Assembly: GCA_000237975.1 (NCBI GenBank) | Contig: CP003179.1 | Location: 2,108,001 to 2,172,000, forward strand | Reading direction: 5' to 3' | From: Sulfobacillus acidophilus DSM 10332 | Lineage (GTDB): Bacteria; Bacillota; Sulfobacillia; Sulfobacillales; Sulfobacillaceae | Length of the DNA: 64,000 bases | Shown: positions 52,644 through 60,920 of the stretch, one piece after another | How the letters are laid out: every line of letters begins with the position of its first letter | Numbering within the stretch: position 1 is the stretch's first letter | Translations under genes and position numbers: made by a program | The notes under the pieces: generated by a model | The model's input: only the letters and a program-made list of their open reading frames with translations | The model's database searches: none | What the model was told of the DNA's origin: nothing

Positions 52644-55441
52644 AGGGATGACACCTCCCGATTTTGGGCACTTGGCAATCCTTGCAAAATTTTCTCGGGG
52701 GTAATCGGCAGCGACGTTATGCGTACCCCGGTCGCGTTATAAATCGCGTTGGCAATCGCGGGGGCCGTGGGCACCATCCCCATTTCGGCCAATCCTTTGG
52801 ACCCGTAAACGCCCCGGGGATCATCGGTCTCCACCCAAATCGCCGTGATCGGGGGAACGGTCATGACGGTTGGAATTTTATAGGTACCGAATCGGGTGTT
52901 CAGGGGCTGTCCTTCGGCAAATTTGATGTCTTCATATAAGGCGTACCCAATCCCTTGCATCACGCCCCCCTCGACCTGTCCTTCCGCTCCCACGGGATTA
53001 ATCACATTGCCGCAGTCGGTCGCGGCGACAACTTGGACAACCGTGATTTTTCCGGTGTCGGGATCCACTTCCACCTCCACCGCGTGGCAACCAAAGGAGT
53101 AACTCATGGCAAAATCGCCGACCCCCGTTTCGGGATCCGGCAGCGAACACGGGGCGTCGAAATGAGCGCTGGCCATCACGTGTGACCCGCCTCCGTCCCG
53201 AAACATCATCCCGGTAACCAAATCGGCCAGAAGAATCCGGCGCTCGGGACGAGAGGCGTCAAATACCGCCTTGTCCTGAAAAACGATGCGGTTCGGATCG
53301 CAATCCAGTTGGGTGGCCGCCTCCCGGCTTAACGTGGCTTTGACGGCTTGGCAGGCTTGCCGCACCGCATTGCCTCCGAGCGTGGTGGCCCGACTCCCAA
53401 ACGTGCCAAGGTCAGGCGGCGTAGCATCGGAGTCGCTCAAGAGGATGGTCACATCCTCTAGATCAACCCCCAATTCTTCGGCCGCAATTTGCGACAGGGT
53501 GGTCGAGCAGCCGGTCCCCATTTCGACCACTCCGGCAAGCACGGTCACCGATCCGTCCTCGTTCACTTTCACGGTCGCGCCGCAAAAGTCGGCATTGGCT
53601 TCGGGGTGAAATTTTCCGCTGGTAAAGTGGGTGCCGACCGCATAGCCGATGCCGCGCAGTTTACCAGGCGCCGACGTCCTCCCGGCAGTCCGGTGAATGG
53701 CGTCGACCGCTTTGGTCAAAGCCTCGCGGGCTCCGTTGGTCGTCAGCATCGGCCCCGAAATCGCCTTATCCCCGGGCTCTGTGAGGTTTTTCAGGCGAAA
53801 CGTCAACGGGTCCATTTCCAGCCGTTCGGCAATCATATCGGCTTGGCTTTCGGCGGCAAAAGTAAACTGCGGACTGCCAAAGCCCCGAAACGCCCCACCA
53901 ATCGGGGTGTTGGTATACACCACGTACCCGTCATATTGATAGTGCGGAATCCGGTAGACGGCACCACCGAGCATCGATTGCGTCAACGATACGCCGGGCC
54001 CGTAACTGGTGTAGGCGCCGTTGTCCAAAATCACCGTGGCTTGGCGGGCCGTAATGGTCCCGTCCTTCTTGACCCCGGTTTTCAGGTAGATAATCTCCTT
54101 ATGACGCGTACGGCTGCCGATGAACTCTTCGTCCCGGTCGTGGGCCATCTTCACCGGTCGCCCCGTCAGTCGCGATAGCCAGAGCGCGCATACGTGAATG
54201 GCATGGACTTCACTTTTGCTGCCAAATCCGCCGCCTAAGTAGGGGGCGACAATCCGGATCTTGCTGGCGGGTACGTCGAAGATATGGGACAAATGATATC
54301 GCATGAAAAAGGTCGATTGGGTCGAATCGTATAACGTAATTTTCCCCGACGCGTCCCAATGGCCGATACAGACATGAGGTTCCATGCAGGCATGCGCCTG
54401 TTTGGTCGTTTCGAACCGGTCCTCGAAAATATAGTCGGCCTCGGCAAAGCCCTGGGCCACATCCCCGCCGACCACACGATTATGCGCAGCGATATTCCGT
54501 TCAACCTCGTGAATGAGCGGAGCGTCTTCTTTCATGGCGTCCTCGGGATCGATCACAAACGGCAATTCCTCATATTGCACCTCGATCAATTGAATCGCCC
54601 GTTCCGCCGTGGCCTCATCGACCGCCGCCACCGCCGCCACGGCATCTCCGACGTATCGAACCTTGTCCCTGGCCAGCCCGGTTTCGTCCGCGATAAACGC
54701 TCCGAACGGCTTAATGGCCAAATCGTGGCCGGTAATTACGGCGAACACCCCAGGCAACCGACGCGCCGCTTCCGTGTCGATGGCCACAATCCGGGCGTGA
54801 GGCAAGGGACTGCGCAAGATTTTGCCATAGAGCATGCCGGGCAGGGTCATATCGACCACGTACTGCGCCTTGCCGGTCACTTTCACCCGCCCGTCGACCC
54901 GCAATTTGCTGTGCCCGGCGACCCGCTTTCCCGACAGCGCCACCCGGCCCCGTTCCAACGACCTCTTCGGAGCGGACACACCGGCAACCGCGGCAATCGC
55001 GTCGACGATTTTGACATACCCGGTACACCGGCATAAATTGCCCTTGATCGCTTCTTTGATATCGTCTAGAGTCGGCTGGGGATTTTCGTCCAATAAGGCC
55101 CGCGCGGACATAACCATCCCGGGGGTGCACATGCCGCATTGGGCCGCCCCATGCTCCAAAAAGGCCTGTTGTATGGGATCCAACCGACCCGCCTGTTCCA
55201 GTCCCTCGATGGTGCGAATGGCCCGACCTTCGGCCTCGACCGCCAAAATCAGGCAGCTTTTGACCGCCTGGCCGTCCAATTGAACGGTACAGGACCCGCA
55301 GTACCCGTCATTACAACTTTTCTTGGTGCCCCGTAGCCCCAAGTCCTCCCGAAGCACGTCTTGCAGCGTTCGGGCCGGATCCCTTAAGAGGACCGGCAGC
55401 GACATTCCATTCACGTTCAACACCACTTCCACCGCCATCAT
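52640..55441 (-). CDS. Molybdenum hydroxylase: fused iron-sulfur (CoxS) and molybdopterin (CoxL) subunits
   Basis: Start taken at the ATG 55439-55441 with GGGAGG four bases upstream (a second ATG is adjacent); 933 residues. Residues 1-155 are a CoxS domain with two 2Fe-2S clusters: CNDGYCGSC and CGMCTPGM...CRCTGY. The rest is a CoxL/XdhA domain with GGGFGSKSEVHAIHVC, GGAFRGFGSPQ and, near the end, YGSKGLAEMG with the catalytic Glu. The AFRGFG loop is like xanthine dehydrogenase types, not the AYxCSFR loop of form I CO dehydrogenase. The enzyme therefore probably hydroxylates an N-heterocycle. The S-L fusion is uncommon; usually these are separate proteins. Confidence 0.88.
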   Translation of the reverse strand: MMAVEVVLNVNGMSLPVLLRDPARTLQDVLREDLGLRGTKKSCNDGYCGSCTVQLDGQAVKSCLILAVEAEGRAIRTIEGLEQAGRLDPIQQAFLEHGAAQCGMCTPGMVMSARALLDENPQPTLDDIKEAIKGNLCRCTGYVKIVDAIAAVAGVSAPKRSLERGRVALSGKRVAGHSKLRVDGRVKVTGKAQYVVDMTLPGMLYGKILRSPLPHARIVAIDTEAARRLPGVFAVITGHDLAIKPFGAFIADETGLARDKVRYVGDAVAAVAAVDEATAERAIQLIEVQYEELPFVIDPEDAMKEDAPLIHEVERNIAAHNRVVGGDVAQGFAEADYIFEDRFETTKQAHACMEPHVCIGHWDASGKITLYDSTQSTFFMRYHLSHIFDVPASKIRIVAPYLGGGFGSKSEVHAIHVCALWLSRLTGRPVKMAHDRDEEFIGSRTRHKEIIYLKTGVKKDGTITARQATVILDNGAYTSYGPGVSLTQSMLGGAVYRIPHYQYDGYVVYTNTPIGGAFRGFGSPQFTFAAESQADMIAERLEMDPLTFRLKNLTEPGDKAISGPMLTTNGAREALTKAVDAIHRTAGRTSAPGKLRGIGYAVGTHFTSGKFHPEANADFCGATVKVNEDGSVTVLAGVVEMGTGCSTTLSQIAAEELGVDLEDVTILLSDSDATPPDLGTFGSRATTLGGNAVRQACQAVKATLSREAATQLDCDPNRIVFQDKAVFDASRPERRILLADLVTGMMFRDGGGSHVMASAHFDAPCSLPDPETGVGDFAMSYSFGCHAVEVEVDPDTGKITVVQVVAATDCGNVINPVGAEGQVEGGVMQGIGYALYEDIKFAEGQPLNTRFGTYKIPTVMTVPPITAIWVETDDPRGVYGSKGLAEMGMVPTAPAIANAIYNATGVRITSLPITPEKILQGLPSAQNREVSSL

Positions 55442-55467
55442 TGACCCTCCCATCACCCTGTTGGGCG

Positions 55468-57417
55468 TTATAACCAACCGCTGACGCGCCCGAGAAGCCG
55501 TAACGGTTTATCGATTTCCTCAAGGCTCCGTACGGTGCAAAAGCGTTCGGAACCGACCCACCGAAGAGCCCAAAGGCCGTAAAGGTCTAAGCGTTGCCCG
55601 CCCGCGCCGCGCGTGTTCATAAATGTCATCGCCCCGGTCTGCGGAATTTGACAAATGTACAATCCCGGCAACGCTCTGGCCAAGCCGGCCAGCTTATGAA
55701 AATCGCGCTCGCCGCGTGTCGGCATGCAATCGCTCATCAAAAGCAGTTCCAGGTCGGACAGCCGGTCGCCGAGTTTTCGGGCGTATCGAAAGGCTGCCGA
55801 CAAATCGGTACTGCGTCCTTCTTTCAGGTGAAGCAACAAATCCACGACAAAGGGGTAGGCTCGCGGCTCGTCGATATGCTTCAACACCGTCACTTGATGG
55901 TCGAACACGTAAACCCCGTAATCTATCGAGTCGTCCAAGGTGTGTTGCGCCAACACCGTCACAATGCTGACGGCTATCGCCAGCTTTTCCCCGGCCATGG
56001 ATCCCGAATGGTCGATAAAGAGAGCCAGACGTCGCTTAAAGCCCCGTTTTCCGCGCACCCGGATCGCCTCTCCTGGATCCGGCTGGCTTATCACGGCTTG
56101 CAACGTGGCCAAGGGATCCAATACCCCGGTTGGATGAAGGTGCCAGGGGACCGAACGGGTTCCACGTTTTTGGCCGCCGCCCGAAACGAACACCCCGCCG
56201 TCCATGCGGCCATGATACCGCCGTGCCCAACGTTGGGCCGATTCCCGATCAATCCAGGCCTCATCGCGCCGAGGCGCCGTCATAGCCGTTTCAAGGGTTG
56301 TCCCAAATTGAAGACCCGTCTCCCGATCCGAAGGCTTTTGCTCGCTTCGCCCGCGTACCCCTCCCTGTCCCCCCCGCCAGGCCAGATCGATGACGGTCGG
56401 CGATTGACGTTGTTCACCCGACACCTCTCCGCCCCGGGCCCAATCCGGCGCGTCTCCGCCCCGATCCTTGACAAGGCCGGCGCCTTGGGACTCGCCGATG
56501 GACCGTGCGGCTCCGGATGCTTCCCATTTCTCTCCGGGACCGGGATCCGGCGGACGCTGAAGCCCCGACAAAATCTCCAAAACGATCTCGCGGGCAGTCC
56601 GTTCACTAGACGGCTTTACGGCAATGCGACCGATTAACGCGGCGACGGCGGCTTCCTCGACGAACCCGGTTTCCTTCGAAAATCCGGCCAGCAACCCCAA
56701 AAAATCGATGGCGCCCCGAATCGATGCCCCATACCGTAGATCCGGATGCACACGGGACTGTCGCACCAGATCGACCGCAAACCCAATCCAGGGGGCGGGC
56801 CACTCCGGATGATGCCGACGTACAATCTCCAGTTCTTCCGGCCGGGATTGATAGTCGACCGTAATCACGACAAACCGGTCAAGCACGGCGCGAGACAGCC
56901 GCTCGGTTCCCACGTCGTCGAGCGGGTTACTGGACCCGACCACGGAAAAACCCGACACGGCGGTAATGCGCCCGAAGTGGGGGATATCCACATACCCGTC
57001 CGATAATGCGGTCAGTAATACGTTCAAAGACGACGCCGGGGCACGATTTAATTCTTCGATATATAAAATGCCCCCCTGTTGCATGGCCTGCGTCAACGGT
57101 CCGGGAACAAAATGGTCAGGATGGTAACCCGCTTTAAGCACCATTGACGGGTCGAAGGTGCCTATCAGCCCGTGTGCCGTGAGCTGTTCATCCCCGGTCA
57201 CCTGGTAAATGCCCGGCTCATGCTCCCTTTGGTAACCCGCTTCGTCTACCAAAGCCCGAAGCAACGTGGTTTTGGATGTCCCCGGCGCTCCGACCATCAA
57301 GACGGGCCGACCGGCCCGTAACGCGGCCAACAGCAGCCGAATCTCGGTTTTACGCCCCACTATGCGCTCTTGTAGACGTGTTAACGTCGCTTCCGAAATA
57401 GACTCATAGGGTGACAT
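55468..57417 (-). CDS. MoxR-type AAA ATPase fused to a VWA domain (CoxD-CoxE fusion)
   Basis: 649 residues. The N-terminal AAA module has Walker A GAPGTSKTT near residue 43, Walker B ILYIEELNRAP near residue 115, and sensor regions (SSNPLDDVGTERLSRAVLDRF). A Gly/Arg-rich linker of about 130 residues follows, then a VWA domain from about residue 460 with MIDAS motif DHSGSMAG and later LLLMSDCMP. CoxD (MoxR) and CoxE (VWA) act in maturation of the CO dehydrogenase metal centre; here both are one protein. It lies just before the hydroxylase gene, so a maturation role is likely. Confidence 0.85.
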   Translation of the reverse strand: MSPYESISEATLTRLQERIVGRKTEIRLLLAALRAGRPVLMVGAPGTSKTTLLRALVDEAGYQREHEPGIYQVTGDEQLTAHGLIGTFDPSMVLKAGYHPDHFVPGPLTQAMQQGGILYIEELNRAPASSLNVLLTALSDGYVDIPHFGRITAVSGFSVVGSSNPLDDVGTERLSRAVLDRFVVITVDYQSRPEELEIVRRHHPEWPAPWIGFAVDLVRQSRVHPDLRYGASIRGAIDFLGLLAGFSKETGFVEEAAVAALIGRIAVKPSSERTAREIVLEILSGLQRPPDPGPGEKWEASGAARSIGESQGAGLVKDRGGDAPDWARGGEVSGEQRQSPTVIDLAWRGGQGGVRGRSEQKPSDRETGLQFGTTLETAMTAPRRDEAWIDRESAQRWARRYHGRMDGGVFVSGGGQKRGTRSVPWHLHPTGVLDPLATLQAVISQPDPGEAIRVRGKRGFKRRLALFIDHSGSMAGEKLAIAVSIVTVLAQHTLDDSIDYGVYVFDHQVTVLKHIDEPRAYPFVVDLLLHLKEGRSTDLSAAFRYARKLGDRLSDLELLLMSDCMPTRGERDFHKLAGLARALPGLYICQIPQTGAMTFMNTRGAGGQRLDLYGLWALRWVGSERFCTVRSLEEIDKPLRLLGRVSGWL

Positions 57418-57539
57418 ACGTGGCTCCTCATCGCGTAATCGGTTTCGGGGAAGCGAAGCTCCGTGAATCCCCGGTAAACGGTCACCGGATAAAACCTCGG
57501 AATGCTATAATGGGAATACTCGGTGTTCGGTCCCGTTAG

Positions 57540-57566
57540 CCTTCGGGGGAGGGCGTCCCCCGAAGG
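57540..57566 (-). terminator. Perfect 11-bp stem between permease and MoxR-VWA genes
   Basis: CCTTCGGGGGA (57540-57550) pairs with TCCCCCGAAGG (57556-57566). No T-run on the minus strand, so it may modulate rather than end transcription. Confidence 0.6.
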
Positions 57567-57579
57567 TTCCAACGGAAGC

Positions 57580-58887
57580 TCATAAATCTTCAGGTCGGGT
57601 TGTCGACGCGATAGGGACGTTCCGCATGGCCATTTGGCTAATCAGAAGATACGTCACGCCGGAAGTGACCATTCCGGTCAATACCGTGGATAATCCCGGA
57701 GCCTGAAAATTGACAATCAACGCCACCAGCGACCCAACAGCCCAGGCGATGAACGGTCGGACACGGAAGCTTTCGAGGGTCGTGTCTGCCGTCTTATGAT
57801 TCATAAACAGGTACTGGTCGAGGATGATGATGCTGCCGATGGGCGGGACCAAGACACCGAGGATATTGAGCCAGTCGATAAAGTAGTTCCATATCCCCAA
57901 CACCGCCCCGGTGATCCCGACCGCTCCCAAAATCACGGCCATCACCCGCATGTTCATGTTGCGTCCGACAATATGCGACCACCCGACCGACGCATTGTAA
58001 AGGCAATGGGAACAGACGGATCCCAAGTTGATAAACAGAAAGGCCACCGCGATGGCGATCCAAATCCCGCCTTGCTGCGCAATGGTGGAAAACACGTTGC
58101 CGGGATTTTGGGGCATGGCCGCCACCAAAACGCCCCCGATGATCATGGCGGTCAAATTGGCCAGCGGAAACGCCGCAAACGTTGCGCCGACCGCATGCTT
58201 TCGGTTTTGGGCCCATCGCGTGAAATCCGCCGTCATGGTACCGGCGTCCGCGAACAGGGCAATCACGATTGTCAGGGCCAGCCCAAACGATATATGTTGG
58301 CCCGGGATGCCCGCGTAATTCCATACCGAGTGAGCGTGGCCGCGAAGCACGATATTCACCGCGTAAAGCCCCAAAATGACGAACAACGGCGCCGATATGG
58401 CTCCAATCACCGACAGGGCACGGATCCCAATAATGGTAATCCCCATGTAGAGAATCCCGGCTATGAGAGTCGCCACAAACACGTTGCTCCCAAACGCCTC
58501 ATGCATGCTGACGCCGGTCAACCCGGTTTGAACCGCGTACCAGCCGACCAGGATGGAAGAAAGGAGCCCCGCCGCCAGCGAATACCCCTTCCGCCCAAAA
58601 GTCAACGACGCCAACAACGCGAAATTCAATCCGGTTTGGGCGCCCCGTGCGCTCAGCAAACCAACGTAGGCAAACATGACCAGATTCCCTAGAATCATGG
58701 CCAATAAGCCTCGTTGAAACCCGAGACCATGCACCAAGGCGGCACCGGTGATGGCGCCGGTGATAATCATGGGAAACCCCAGCCACACCAACGCCACCGA
58801 AATAAAGGATTTTCGATGGGACCGCGGAACGGCCGAATGCTCGAATTCCGCTTCCAGTAAATGGTGTTCTTGTGTCACAGCGCTCAT
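57580..58887 (-). CDS. NCS1-family permease (cytosine/purine/hydantoin type)
   Basis: About 435 residues from the ATG at 58885-58887 with GGGAGG eight bases upstream. Twelve hydrophobic segments; SFISVALVWLGFPMIITGAITGAALVHGLG at the N-terminus and ADAGTMTADFTRWAQN in the middle are typical of CodB-like carriers. Such proteins bring in cytosine, purines, hydantoins or allantoin with H+ or Na+. It precedes the hydroxylase and ring-opening genes, so it probably imports their N-heterocyclic substrate. Confidence 0.87.
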   Translation of the reverse strand: MSAVTQEHHLLEAEFEHSAVPRSHRKSFISVALVWLGFPMIITGAITGAALVHGLGFQRGLLAMILGNLVMFAYVGLLSARGAQTGLNFALLASLTFGRKGYSLAAGLLSSILVGWYAVQTGLTGVSMHEAFGSNVFVATLIAGILYMGITIIGIRALSVIGAISAPLFVILGLYAVNIVLRGHAHSVWNYAGIPGQHISFGLALTIVIALFADAGTMTADFTRWAQNRKHAVGATFAAFPLANLTAMIIGGVLVAAMPQNPGNVFSTIAQQGGIWIAIAVAFLFINLGSVCSHCLYNASVGWSHIVGRNMNMRVMAVILGAVGITGAVLGIWNYFIDWLNILGVLVPPIGSIIILDQYLFMNHKTADTTLESFRVRPFIAWAVGSLVALIVNFQAPGLSTVLTGMVTSGVTYLLISQMAMRNVPIASTTRPEDL

Positions 58888-58973
58888 GGTATTCGCCTCC
58901 CTTCTGAACTTGACGGCCAATCAACACGATACCCGCATGGAAAAGGCAACCACCCCCTTTACTGGCGTTTGGA

Positions 58974-59624
58974 TTAGCGATGACCGGTATCGGACATCAA
59001 TGCCTGGACAACGATTTCCGCCGTATGATTCAGGTGTCGAAGCACTTCGTTTTGCGCTCGATCCACATCGCGTTCTTCCAACGCGAGAAGAATTTCTCGA
59101 TGTTGCCACTGCGCCTCGCCAAAAGAATCCACCGACAACGTATAAAGGCGCATATAGGGATCGATGGCCCCCCAGAGATTCTCAATGAAGTTGAGGAGAT
59201 GTTCCGAATCGGCATAGGCATAAATGGTCGTGTGAAACCGACGATTCAGCTCGCGCCAGGTGTCAAGGTCGGTACCGTTGTCCATCTGATCAACAATGGC
59301 TTTCAATCGCGCGATCGCTTCGCCGTCAATCCGTGCGATGGCCCATTCAATCGCGAGCGATTCCAGACGGCCACGGATTTCGAAAATTTTGTGCACCTCT
59401 TCCGCGGAAAGGCTTCGCACGATAATGGCACGCCGTTTAAAGATTAACAATCCGTCGGCATGTAGGCGCTGTAATGCCTCCCGGATCGGGGTCGTGCTCA
59501 CCCCGTACCGGTCGGCCAACCCGCGAATGGTGATTTTTTCTCCGGGTTCGAGACGTCTTTCTCGAATGTCGCTTTTGATCTGTTGATACACTTTATCTTG
59601 CACGGACTCGACTTGGATGATCAC
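58974..59624 (-). CDS. GntR-family (FCD) regulator of the hydroxylase operon
   Basis: 216 residues from a GTG (59622-59624) with GGGAGG six bases upstream. The winged helix reads EKITIRGLADRYGVSTTPIREALQRL, and the FCD domain follows (RFHTTIYAYADSEHLLNFIENLW). It is the first gene of the long minus-strand operon to XdhC. A perfect palindrome at 59644-59661, just upstream, is its likely autoregulatory operator. The ligand is probably the imported substrate or a breakdown product. Confidence 0.87.
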   Translation of the reverse strand: MIIQVESVQDKVYQQIKSDIRERRLEPGEKITIRGLADRYGVSTTPIREALQRLHADGLLIFKRRAIIVRSLSAEEVHKIFEIRGRLESLAIEWAIARIDGEAIARLKAIVDQMDNGTDLDTWRELNRRFHTTIYAYADSEHLLNFIENLWGAIDPYMRLYTLSVDSFGEAQWQHREILLALEERDVDRAQNEVLRHLNHTAEIVVQALMSDTGHR

Positions 59625-59643
59625 GCTAGACCTCCCGACGTAC

Positions 59644-59661
59644 GATCACAAATATGTGATC
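59644..59661. promoter_or_regulatory. Candidate GntR operator
   Basis: GATCACA AATA TGTGATC is a perfect inverted repeat 20 bases upstream of the gntR start; a further GATCACAAATG half follows. No gene lies in 59625-59916; the rest of that stretch shows no other clear signal. Confidence 0.6.
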
Positions 59662-59916
59662 ACAAATGTTAGAAACGGAAACAAAAATGATAGCGCGTAC
59701 TTGGTTGGATTCTTACCCGTCGTTGGCGTATGGCGTAGGTGAGTTCACCCAACATATAGCATGACCTTACGTAACTAGCAATAACCATTTCGTATCTTTG
59801 TAAGCCATTACATCGCACCTTACATTTGTTGGCCGATTTTGTTAAATTCTTCGTCATCAATACAAACTCTGTCCAACGAAAAAATGGGGTCCCGTTCCTC
59901 CCCTCCCCCCGGCCAA

Positions 59917-59944
59917 TAAAAAACCCCGGGGCGGTTACCCCGGG
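59917..59944 (-). terminator. Rho-independent terminator after the amidohydrolase operon
   Basis: On the minus strand CCCGGGG (59944-59938) and CCCCGGG pair around a six-base loop, followed by a run of seven T (59923-59917). Confidence 0.85.
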
Positions 59945-59969
59945 ATTTGGTTTCGGCGTCACCCGCACC

Positions 59970-60908
59970 TCAACGGGTGTGGGAGACCGTGTCAGCGGTA
60001 TAGGTCCGCGAAATTTTGGCCACCACCGTATAGTAGGTGTCCACCAGATTCGCAATAGTGAGCTTAGCCGTCTGACTCACCAGCTGGTATGCATCCCACT
60101 TCGCGTACTGAAATTCACTTTGCAGCCACTCGACCATTTCCGCCAAGGCAATTCGTGCGGCGTCCTCTAAAGGACGCGCGCTGCCGATGGTCATGATGTC
60201 TTCCGGGGAAACGATGCGTGGCCACATTATCGGACGGTTCTTGATAAGTCCGAACCGGACGGTTACCTTGCCACTGACTTCCAACGCCACCCCGCAGGCT
60301 TCACCCTCCCCCTGCGCGACGTGACAATCCCCAGTAGAAAAATAGGCGCCCGGGACATTGACCGGCAAATAGACGGTATTACCCGCACACACGTCCGGAA
60401 CATCCATGTTGCCTCCATGCATATGGGGGGTCAAGGACGACAAGGCTTCCAAATCCGGAGCCGTCCCGATGGTGCCCATAAAGGGCCGCGGTTTTACGGA
60501 GAACCGGTCGTTATATGCCCACGTTCCGTCCGGCTGTCGGCGATAGATCCATACCAGCTCCGGCAAGGGGTCCTGCAATGTGCGGGTCATCATGGTGGAG
60601 GTAAGCCCTCCAAAATACGGCACCAAACAACTTACCGCCCAATCCCGCGTCGGCTCGATATCCAAAAGCTCCACCACCAGCGTATCGCCGGGCTCTGCAC
60701 CTTCGATATAAATGGGGCCGGTTTGCGGATTGAGGTATTTTCCTAATACTTGGCTGGGCAACGTATCCGGCCCGGTAATACGACCTTCGAACGCGTCTTC
60801 GGTATAAATCGCCACGATTTCTCCCGGCGACACGCGAGCAATCGGCTCATGATATCGTCCAAACACATAAGGATGGTCGCCCGGTTGAATAATTTCGCGA
60901 ATAGCCAT
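59970..60908 (-). CDS. Acetamidase/formamidase family protein
   Basis: 312 residues from the ATG at 60906-60908 with GGAGGTG six bases upstream. The signature GDCHVAQGEGEACGVALEV lies near residue 200, and PHMHGGNMDVPDV and the GPIYIEGAEPGDTLVVELLDI segment fit FmdA/AmdA-type enzymes that hydrolyse formamide or acetamide to ammonia and an acid. It is last of three minus-strand genes with an APC permease and a DmpA-type peptidase, before a strong terminator. Confidence 0.85.
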   Translation of the reverse strand: MAIREIIQPGDHPYVFGRYHEPIARVSPGEIVAIYTEDAFEGRITGPDTLPSQVLGKYLNPQTGPIYIEGAEPGDTLVVELLDIEPTRDWAVSCLVPYFGGLTSTMMTRTLQDPLPELVWIYRRQPDGTWAYNDRFSVKPRPFMGTIGTAPDLEALSSLTPHMHGGNMDVPDVCAGNTVYLPVNVPGAYFSTGDCHVAQGEGEACGVALEVSGKVTVRFGLIKNRPIMWPRIVSPEDIMTIGSARPLEDAARIALAEMVEWLQSEFQYAKWDAYQLVSQTAKLTIANLVDTYYTVVAKISRTYTADTVSHTR

Positions 60909-60920
60909 GGGGAGCACCTC

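Noticed and set aside
53489-55036. Long plus-strand frames opposite the molybdenum hydroxylase
   Set aside because: They are antisense shadows of a well-supported gene with conserved cofactor motifs.
52640-55441. CO dehydrogenase large subunit (coxL)
   Set aside because: The active-site loop reads AFRGFG, as in xanthine-dehydrogenase-type enzymes, not AYxCSFR of form I CO dehydrogenase.
55594-56637. 347-codon plus-strand frame opposite the MoxR-VWA gene
   Set aside because: It mirrors the linker and VWA part of the real gene and has no family features.
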